From positions 10,441-74,440 of the forward strand of contig DKOR01000014.1 in the NCBI GenBank assembly GCA_002470825.1: a stretch of 64,000 nucleotides of DNA. Direction: 5' to 3'. Each line of letters begins with the position of its first letter. Position 1 is the first letter of the stretch. Source of the stretch: Thiotrichaceae bacterium UBA7357 (lineage in GTDB: Bacteria > Pseudomonadota > Gammaproteobacteria > Eutrophobiales > Eutrophobiaceae). This document shows positions 36,591 through 43,474 of this stretch, in pieces. Made by a program: the position numbers and the translations under genes. Below the pieces are notes generated by a model that did no database searches, was not told where the DNA came from, and saw only the letters and a list, made by a program, of their open reading frames with translations.

Positions 36591-38738
36591 TTATTTCTTT
36601 GCTTCGTCGCGAAGGAACCAAACGGCACCTTGCTCAGCAGATACATAATTCCAACCCTTTTCGATAAGGTAGGTCGTTACATCAGATGCCACAATACCCG
36701 GCCCCTCTATTTGAGTACCCGCGGAAATATCATCTTTATTCCAGACCGGCGTATCGATCGCTTTACTTTCACCGACAAAATGACACTTACGTGTTGATGA
36801 TGGTTTCGGTGGCGCTTGTCGTTTATCTTCAGCAACTGGCTTAATATGCTTAAAGTGAACCGTATCATGCTCTACATAAGAAGCGACGCGAATTGTATTG
36901 ATACGAATGCCGGCCTCTGGTGCCTGACTACCTTCACCAAAACGCTTACCGTAATCTGTAGAAAAGAGATCGACTATTTTCAATACATCCAGTGCTGACT
37001 CAACGGAATGTTTTGGTATAACAACGGTTGTTTGTACAAGTTGGTTACCGTAGCGCATATCAAGCTCAAGTGAATGTAGAATATCGCCTTCATTTGCACC
37101 CTGTCTTGATAAATCAGCTCTACCTCTTTCACTTAGCTCAGCGACAATGTCATTAAATCGCGGATAGTTATCAAATACTTTTCTGCTATTAGAATCGTAA
37201 AGCACCATAAACAATGATGATTCATGGATATGCATCTGGTGCATATTACCCGCACCCACCGCAGAAAATACGGAACTCATTGGTGTCGCTAATATTTTAT
37301 TGATGTTCAAACGACTCGCGATACCACAGCAATGCAAAGGTCCATTTCCGCCATACGCCAGCATGGTAAAATCTTCAGGGTCATAGCCTCTGGCACGTAA
37401 CTCAGTGTTCACACCATTCGCCATATTGGCATCGACTTTTTCTTTAATCATCATAGCAGCTTCCACCACTTCGATATCAAGATCATCACAAAGAGTCTCT
37501 TCTATGGCAAAGTTAGAACGCTTAGGGTTTAACGGAATATCGCCACCTGCGTAATTTTCAGCATCGAGATAACCCAAGACCAAATCGGCATCGGTTACCG
37601 TTGGGCTCATGCCGCCACGGTCATAACAGGCTGGCCCTGGATCAGAACCTGCGCTCTTTGGTCCCACAGCAACAGTGTTGTACATGCGATCATATGAGGC
37701 GATTGAACCACCACCTGCACCCAATGTTACCAAGTGAACCATCGGTACAGACACCATCCAACGATCAATTACCGGGTTGAAATCATAATGTTTGATGCCA
37801 CCCTCAACGACGATACCAATATCGTAGCTGGTACCACCCATATCGGTAGCAACAACACTACCCAGATCGGCTTCTTTCGCTAAATGTTCTGAGGCACTGA
37901 TTCCTGAAACGGGTCCAGAATGAATTGTTTGCAATGCATCAGTTGAGTTTAACTGTGCCATACCACCTGAGTTATGAATCACCAACATCGGCTTCTCATA
38001 AGCATGTGCGCGCAGGTTTTGCTCCAACTGCGTCATCGCATGATACATAGTCGAATGTAAATAACCGTCGACAATCGCTGAAGAGGCTCGAACATATTCA
38101 CCTTTACGCCCCGCAACACGATGAGAAAGAATTACAGGAATAGCGCCTAATAGATGAGAAGGATATTCTTCAAGAATTATCTCCTCTACACGCTTCTCAT
38201 TCATTGGATTTACCACTGAATTCACGAAACAGATGACGATCACTTGAGCACCTTTATCGAATAAGGTTCTGATCTTGTGTCTAACGTCATCTTCATCAAG
38301 CGGCATAACAACCTTGCCCTCAAAATCTAAACGTTCACGAACTCCTTCTATCATATTAGGTAATACCAATGGTTCTGGTCGTCTAGCATCAGGTAAATTT
38401 GCCATACCTAACTTATCCAAACCTTCACCATAACCACGTGCTCGACTGAGTGGTACCGTTGCTTCAAAGCCTGCAGTGACTAACATACCCATACGCGGAC
38501 CATTGTGCTCAATCAAGGCATTCGTGCCTAAGGTCGTTGCGTAGCGAACCGAGTCGACTTCAGACAATATATCTTCCATGGTGATATTCAGTTCTTGGTA
38601 TGCCTTTTCAACTGCTTCGTTGAAACCCAAGGCTAAATTCTGGTGTGTTGTTAATGCTTTGGTTTCAATATATTTATTATCCCAAACCAAAAAACAATCG
38701 GTAAATGTGCCGCCGATATCTACTGATATTCGTTTCAT
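36591..38738 (-). CDS. ketone carboxylase, HyuA-type subunit 2 (ATPase-like)
   Basis: Subunit of 715 aa of the hydantoinase A/acetone carboxylase beta family, which uses ATP to form carboxyphosphate. It opens with ISVDIGGTFTDCFLVWD (4-20), an actin/ASKHA-type phosphate-binding loop, then RYATTLGTNALIEHNGPRMGMLVTAGFE near 66. The second phosphate loop is SVVATDMGGTSYDIGIV near 292. The C-terminal half carries LAYGGNGPLHCCGIASRLNI near 460. It differs from the other HyuA-type gene of this operon at 39205, so the complex has two different ATPase-like subunits, as in acetophenone carboxylase. Confidence 0.85.
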   Translation of the reverse strand: MKRISVDIGGTFTDCFLVWDNKYIETKALTTHQNLALGFNEAVEKAYQELNITMEDILSEVDSVRYATTLGTNALIEHNGPRMGMLVTAGFEATVPLSRARGYGEGLDKLGMANLPDARRPEPLVLPNMIEGVRERLDFEGKVVMPLDEDDVRHKIRTLFDKGAQVIVICFVNSVVNPMNEKRVEEIILEEYPSHLLGAIPVILSHRVAGRKGEYVRASSAIVDGYLHSTMYHAMTQLEQNLRAHAYEKPMLVIHNSGGMAQLNSTDALQTIHSGPVSGISASEHLAKEADLGSVVATDMGGTSYDIGIVVEGGIKHYDFNPVIDRWMVSVPMVHLVTLGAGGGSIASYDRMYNTVAVGPKSAGSDPGPACYDRGGMSPTVTDADLVLGYLDAENYAGGDIPLNPKRSNFAIEETLCDDLDIEVVEAAMMIKEKVDANMANGVNTELRARGYDPEDFTMLAYGGNGPLHCCGIASRLNINKILATPMSSVFSAVGAGNMHQMHIHESSLFMVLYDSNSRKVFDNYPRFNDIVAELSERGRADLSRQGANEGDILHSLELDMRYGNQLVQTTVVIPKHSVESALDVLKIVDLFSTDYGKRFGEGSQAPEAGIRINTIRVASYVEHDTVHFKHIKPVAEDKRQAPPKPSSTRKCHFVGESKAIDTPVWNKDDISAGTQIEGPGIVASDVTTYLIEKGWNYVSAEQGAVWFLRDEAKK

Positions 38739-38797
38739 AATCTACTTTCCTATAACTTTTTAGTAGTTTGATTTATTGTTTTAGTAAACTTTATTAA

Positions 38798-39205
38798 TTA
38801 GTGGCGATGTCTATGGCGCTCAACCTCACCTAAAACATCAGGCCCTTTCGTCGCCTCTGTGATCTCTTCTCGGTGACTCCACTGTTCTTTAAGTGCATCA
38901 ACATCCACTTCCATATCATAGAGCGGTTCATGATTCGGCAAAGTGTTTTCAACTTCAATCTGCGTACCACAACTTGGGCAATAATATTCAAGAATATTGA
39001 CCCAGTCTTTATCAGGACAAAATGTAAACTTATATTTTTCGGGGTCGATAACGTGTGGATGAATATCTGCTGGGTCGCGGTTATAAACCAGCAACCCTTC
39101 TTTGTAATTTCCACGTGCCGAATTGATTACATGATCACAAACACGACATTCCCAATTCTCTGTATCTAAATCGATACGAAGATATTCAGTCATTAATACT
39201 TTCAT
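38798..39205 (-). CDS. ketone carboxylase small subunit (zinc-binding, gamma type)
   Basis: A 135-aa protein of the acetone/acetophenone carboxylase small-subunit type. Two Cys pairs are visible, C20-x2-C23 (ECRVCDHV) and C76-x2-C79 (YYCPSCG), with C63 between, which fits a zinc-ribbon-like site. It ends in HRHRH. The ATG overlaps the preceding stop by one base (TAATG), indicating tight coupling to the first subunit gene. Probably structural in the complex. Confidence 0.82.
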   Translation of the reverse strand: MKVLMTEYLRIDLDTENWECRVCDHVINSARGNYKEGLLVYNRDPADIHPHVIDPEKYKFTFCPDKDWVNILEYYCPSCGTQIEVENTLPNHEPLYDMEVDVDALKEQWSHREEITEATKGPDVLGEVERHRHRH

Positions 39206-41142
39206 TATTTAGCCCCCTTAGTCAGACAGATATCACCTGCCTCGGTCACAACAAATTCCCAACCTTCACGTACAAGACACGTAAAGTAATCTTCTTCAAT
39301 AACAGCTGGGCCAGCAGCATGGTCGCCCGGCTTCATGTCGTTCACACTATAAACTGAAACATCTTGGCTTTTCAGATCACTACCTACAATTGTTCGTGAC
39401 CCTGATGCAGCAGCAGCCTTGCCTTTCTTGATTTTGAACTGCTTATCATCTTCAGTCTTTAGGCGTTTAGTCGCGATCAATTCGAGCGTGACTGAATCCG
39501 CTTTTTCTAAAGCTTTAGGCAGTGCAACCTTGCCATTCAATTGATGGGTAGACTCTTTCGAATCTGATTCACTAACCATTAGCGCGTTGATATCAAAGTC
39601 GCCTTTCGCATAGCCTTCAGCAAACATATCACGTTCTGCGCGTTCAATAAGGTCCGCATGAGCTGACTTGAGAGCGTCTTGATTGTTAGCGGGCAATACA
39701 ACGGCATAACTCTGTCCTATATCACATGAGCCTATTCCAAAGGCACTAAAAATAGCCGCAGTTTTTGGTACATACACAGTATTAATGCCTGCTATTTCAG
39801 CTATACCACATGCATTCATCGGGCCTGCGCCACCAAATGCCAACAGCACAGTGTCCTTCGAAACATTACCAAAGTCTTTCATACCATCAGCAATCTTTTG
39901 CTCATAAGCATCACTAAGCTTATGCAGTGCTTCATCAACAGAAATGCCTAAAGGCGATGCTACGTTTTCATCGATAGCCGCACGACCACGCTCAATATCG
40001 AGCTTTAGACCACCACCGAAATAGGTTGCAGGATCGAGTACGCCCAAGAGAAGATTGACATCTGTCATTGTTGAACTCTTTCCGCCACGACCAAAACTTG
40101 CTGGTCCAGGAACAGCGCCAACACTTTCAGGACCCACCTGAATATCGCCATCTTTAACAGACAAAATTGAACTACCACCAACACCTTGACTATTTATCTC
40201 ACACAATCCAAAGGAGATGGGCACACCCTCCATTTTACCATGTCGTTGTTCGTTTAATTTCAGATCAACCAGGTGACCAATATCCGTTGTCGTACCACCG
40301 ACATCCATAGTCATTACATCTGAAAGATTGTATTGCTTACTGAATGTTTTGACGCCTTCCATGCCACCGCGCGGACCAGAACTATAAGTCTTAAGTGCAA
40401 TCGTTTTTGCAACACGCGATGCATTGCCATCGTTACGAAAGATGAGAAGAGGGTTTTTTGTACGATATTCACGTAATCGATTTTCAGCGTTATACAGGAA
40501 ACTTTCCATCGCAGGATGCAAGAATGAATTAGTCAACGCCGTCCAACCGCGTCGGTCAGCTAAAACATCATCAACTAGCTCACTGGCAAAAAGTATTGGC
40601 ACAGCACCTAGCAAGTGACGCGGATAAATATCGAATGCTATCCTCTTAAATTGAGCCTCAGAGATAGCCGCATTATCAACATCAAAACAAACAACGAGTC
40701 TATTAGCTCCCATTCCGGTAAGTCTGGTAATCACCGTAGCGTTATCTGCAGCCTTCGATTCATGACCTAAATCAGCAAGATCAACCTCACATATTCGATC
40801 TCCGACTAAAAAGTCGAATAAATCTTCGTCTTGTTCGCGCATTCTTTTAACTAAGCCAGCATTTTTCTTATTTATTATCAGACCCAGTTTTGGTCCCTTA
40901 CGCTCAACAATAGCATTAGTTCCCTGTGTAGTTGAATAACGAATATGCTCAACTTCCATCAAGAGTTTTGCGACATCTTCTTCTCCGTAAATCACGGTTG
41001 AGATAGATTTTAATCCATCAAAAAAACATTTACTTAAGTCGTACGGCGTCGTGAGTGTCTTGGTCTTGTAGACATTCTTATCTTTCAATATACATATATC
41101 AGTCAACGTTCCACCGTTGTCAATATTAACTAGCATTCCCAT
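39205..41142 (-). CDS. ketone carboxylase, HyuA-type subunit 1
   Basis: First gene of the carboxylase operon, 645 aa (about 70 kDa). It is hydantoinase A-like but divergent: the first phosphate loop reads VNIDNGGTLTDICILKD (5-21), with an Asn in the usual GGT-preceding position. RYSTTQGTNAIVERKGPKLGLIIN near 71 and VMTMDVGGTTTDIGHLVD near 273 are also present, and LAFGGAGPMNACGIAEIAGINTVYVP near 434. In acetophenone carboxylase the first gene is also a 70-kDa HyuA homologue. One of the two ATPase-like subunits may be catalytic and the other modified or regulatory; sequence alone does not settle which. Confidence 0.83.
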   Translation of the reverse strand: MGMLVNIDNGGTLTDICILKDKNVYKTKTLTTPYDLSKCFFDGLKSISTVIYGEEDVAKLLMEVEHIRYSTTQGTNAIVERKGPKLGLIINKKNAGLVKRMREQDEDLFDFLVGDRICEVDLADLGHESKAADNATVITRLTGMGANRLVVCFDVDNAAISEAQFKRIAFDIYPRHLLGAVPILFASELVDDVLADRRGWTALTNSFLHPAMESFLYNAENRLREYRTKNPLLIFRNDGNASRVAKTIALKTYSSGPRGGMEGVKTFSKQYNLSDVMTMDVGGTTTDIGHLVDLKLNEQRHGKMEGVPISFGLCEINSQGVGGSSILSVKDGDIQVGPESVGAVPGPASFGRGGKSSTMTDVNLLLGVLDPATYFGGGLKLDIERGRAAIDENVASPLGISVDEALHKLSDAYEQKIADGMKDFGNVSKDTVLLAFGGAGPMNACGIAEIAGINTVYVPKTAAIFSAFGIGSCDIGQSYAVVLPANNQDALKSAHADLIERAERDMFAEGYAKGDFDINALMVSESDSKESTHQLNGKVALPKALEKADSVTLELIATKRLKTEDDKQFKIKKGKAAAASGSRTIVGSDLKSQDVSVYSVNDMKPGDHAAGPAVIEEDYFTCLVREGWEFVVTEAGDICLTKGAK

Positions 41143-41282
41143 AATAGTTTTCCTTGGTTTTGCATTGTTGAATTTATGTTAAATCTTAAAATACTGTTTT
41201 TATTTCGTTTTTCTTTGATTTTGGTCCTGCACTTTTTGTTTCTTTTATAGTTTTTACTTTTAATAAACAACACCATATCCCA

Positions 41283-41298
41283 TACATAGACTATGCCA
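41283..41298 (-). promoter_or_regulatory. sigma-54-like promoter for the carboxylase operon
   Basis: Minus strand TGGCAT-AGTCT-ATGTA with correct spacing, about 140 bp before the first carboxylase gene. The -24 part shares TTGGCATAG with the DUF1302 promoter candidate, and -12 again has GT for GC. A second candidate, TGGAAC-TCTTG-CGGCT (41376-41392), keeps GG and GC but is poorer at -12. The rest of the 323-bp gap 41143-41465 shows nothing else. Confidence 0.4.
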
Positions 41299-41465
41299 AG
41301 ATTTTAACTTCGTATAAATTAATCTGTATAATCCGTTTTAATTGAAATTTAGATATATAACTAAACTCATGTCACCAGCCGCAAGAGTTCCATTTTAGAG
41401 CACACAAGAGTAATTCGTTTCAAATTTGAACAGCGTCTTTTTATTTTAGAAATACAAATCAAGCC

Positions 41466-42479
41466 TCATACATCTTTCACACGGACCATTAGCTTACCTG
41501 TATTATCACCAGTATAGAGTTTCTTAACTGTCTCTACAGCGTTTTCAAGTCCATCTACGACGTCCTGTTGGACTTTAATTTTGCCTTCAGACATCCATTG
41601 AGTAATTGCCGCTATTGCTTCAGGGTAACGCTCCATATAATCGAGTATTATAAAACCCTCAACCTTAAGTCGATTCATCAGGATCATTGGATAATTTTTT
41701 GGTCCTGGGACTTCTTCGCTGGAATTATAATGTGCTATTAAACCGCATACAGATATACGGCCGAACATATTCATATGTTTGAGACAAGTGTCTAAGATCT
41801 CTCCACCCACATTTTCAAAATAGACATCAATGCCATTAGGACAAGTGCGTTCTAACGCTTTTGATAAATCTTCTGTCTTATAGTTGATGGCTTCATCAAA
41901 GCCGAGCTCTTCAGTTATCCATTTACATTTTTCATCTGTACCAGTGAGTCCAACTACATGACAGCCCTTGATTTTAGCAATCTGCCCGACGATCGACCCT
42001 ACTGAACCAGCAGCAGTTGAAATAACAACAGTTTCTCCCGATTTCGGTTTCGTGATTTCAAGCAAACCAAAATAAGCCGTCGGCGCAGCGATAGCGAAAG
42101 TACCAAAAGCATCAATAACTGGAACAGACCCTGTATCACCTAATAAACTCACAGTTTCAGTAGTGCCAATTTGATAATCTGCCCAAGTACCAAGACCGCT
42201 AACTATGTCACCTTTTCTAAATGCTGAGTTTTTACTTTGTATCACAGTTCCACAAACGACACCACGCATCGGGGCATTAATACTAACTGGAGGCATGTAT
42301 TGCTCAACGTCACTCATCCACATCCGATTAGTCGCATCCAGCGACAAATAATTAAGACGAAACAGACATTCTTCGTCTGCTGGTTCAGGCATAGGCTCTT
42401 CATCATAAGTTAAATCACCCTCACATATATCACCAACAGGTCGTTTACGTAATCTCCAAACGTGATTGACTTCAGTCAT
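41466..42479 (-). CDS. NADP-dependent MDR oxidoreductase (LTB4DH/CurA type)
   Basis: Medium-chain reductase of about 337 aa acting on alkenals, enones or related carbonyls with NADPH. The N-terminal half reads LNYLSLDATNRMWMSDVEQYMPPVSI, typical of the leukotriene B4 dehydrogenase/curcumin reductase group (YLSxDPxxR). The Rossmann motif is VVISTAAGSVGSIVGQIAKIKGCHVVGLTGTDEK and GIDVYFENVGG follows. AAGGGA eight bases before the ATG at 42479 decides against an ATG eight codons upstream. It lies upstream of the carboxylase operon with a 323-bp gap between. Confidence 0.88.
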   Translation of the reverse strand: MTEVNHVWRLRKRPVGDICEGDLTYDEEPMPEPADEECLFRLNYLSLDATNRMWMSDVEQYMPPVSINAPMRGVVCGTVIQSKNSAFRKGDIVSGLGTWADYQIGTTETVSLLGDTGSVPVIDAFGTFAIAAPTAYFGLLEITKPKSGETVVISTAAGSVGSIVGQIAKIKGCHVVGLTGTDEKCKWITEELGFDEAINYKTEDLSKALERTCPNGIDVYFENVGGEILDTCLKHMNMFGRISVCGLIAHYNSSEEVPGPKNYPMILMNRLKVEGFIILDYMERYPEAIAAITQWMSEGKIKVQQDVVDGLENAVETVKKLYTGDNTGKLMVRVKDV

Positions 42480-42582
42480 GAACTTTTTCCCTTGATTTAG
42501 CAAAATTAATATTACGAGTATTACAATATTTTTTCACATTTTGAGCTTTTTTTAAATACCTGACAATCAGTTTCCATACCAA

Positions 42583-43041
42583 TCAATCATTTACCAACTG
42601 AAATACTTCATACTCGACTTTACCAGGCACCAAACGACCTTGTGCCACACAGAAAATGTTGTTTACCCAATCATATCTTTCATCGCCTGTTTGCATGCGT
42701 GGATTAATAAAGAAATTTTGTTCTCCAAAATCAGTCTCACCTTCTCCTGCAAGTACCCCCATTATTTCAGAGGTCAGTTCTATTACTCCAGAATATTGAA
42801 CATAAATATTTGCACCATCGTCTGTTTCAAAACTTGCTCTTACATCTAAATGGCCATAGCCTTTGTCGTCAATTGTCATCCAGTCTGCACAACCCGCATC
42901 ACGAATCTTTCCGTTGAGTTTTTCACCCTTAAATTCACCGCCATGCACTTCAAAAGTCATTCGTTTACCAAATGGTCCGTTGCCGACATCAAGTGCCGTG
43001 CCTAAGTTTGCATAATAAGTAAAAAGTGATTCAAGTTTCAT
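42583..43041 (-). CDS. DUF3237 family protein
   Basis: A 152-aa soluble protein, the whole length of which fits the DUF3237 family: ANLGTALDVGNGPFGKRMTFEVHGGEFKGEKLNGKI near 11-46 and the end QGRLVPGKVEYEVFQLV. The fold of the family is a small barrel and its function is not established. It is 79 bp upstream of the MDR reductase, in the same direction, so the two probably form a transcript. Members often sit in aromatic or ketone catabolic clusters. Confidence 0.8.
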   Translation of the reverse strand: MKLESLFTYYANLGTALDVGNGPFGKRMTFEVHGGEFKGEKLNGKIRDAGCADWMTIDDKGYGHLDVRASFETDDGANIYVQYSGVIELTSEIMGVLAGEGETDFGEQNFFINPRMQTGDERYDWVNNIFCVAQGRLVPGKVEYEVFQLVND

Positions 43042-43059
43042 TGCATAATCCCCTTTATA

Positions 43060-43071
43060 ATTCTTGACAAT
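43060..43071. promoter_or_regulatory. possible third GntR operator (one mismatch)
   Basis: ATTCTTGACAAT differs by one base from the palindrome ATTGTTGACAAT found twice before gntR. It lies 19 bp upstream of the DUF3237 gene. The mismatch breaks the symmetry, so this may be chance. Confidence 0.25.
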
Positions 43072-43379
43072 ATGTTCAGATTAGATTCATATATATATTC
43101 AACAATTTTATAAACAGTTTCAACATTTTTTTCAAAGCAATGTCATAGTTTAAAATGTAATTCTTCCTACTACACCTTGAATCCATGACAAAATTATTAA
43201 GACAACAAACATATTATTTTTTTATCATCTTACACAATCTAAATTCAACCACAAATCATACGGATATCAGACGGTCGATTCATTTTTGAGCGTTTTATTT
43301 AAGAACATATAAATCATCCAATTATGTAAACACATTGAAATTCAATCAGATAAAGATAGTAATGTAGTCATTAATATTC

Positions 43380-43395
43380 TGGCATAATGGTTGCT
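43380..43395 (+). promoter_or_regulatory. strong sigma-54 (-24/-12) promoter before icd
   Basis: TGGCAT-AATGG-TTGCT matches the consensus TGGCAC-N5-TTGCW at all but one position, with exact spacing. The expected start of transcription is near 43406, about 45 bp before the proposed AUU start of icd. It is the best -24/-12 match I found in the window. The rest of the gap 43042-43474 holds no gene. Confidence 0.7.
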
Positions 43396-43435
43396 GATAT
43401 TGATCTAGTTAAAAGAAAACAAATTTAAGCATCAA

Positions 43436-43453
43436 AAGGGAGAGATAGAGATT
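43436..43453 (+). promoter_or_regulatory. ribosome binding site and likely AUU start codon of icd
   Basis: AAGGGAGAG at 43436-43444 is the only good Shine-Dalgarno here, but it is over 30 bases from the first ATG (43475). Eight bases after AGGGAG stands ATT (43451-43453) in frame with icd. Reading from it gives (M)TTENSKIMYTLTDEAP, which matches the usual N-terminus of monomeric isocitrate dehydrogenases (M-S/T-x-x-x-S-K-I-I-Y-T-x-T-D-E-A-P). Confidence 0.65.
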
Positions 43454-43474
43454 ACAACGGAAAATTCAAAAATC

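Noticed and set aside
36591..41142. the two HyuA-type genes as a recent tandem duplication
   Set aside because: Their sequences differ widely beyond the nucleotide-binding motifs and in length, as with the two distinct subunits of acetophenone carboxylase, so this is old divergence.
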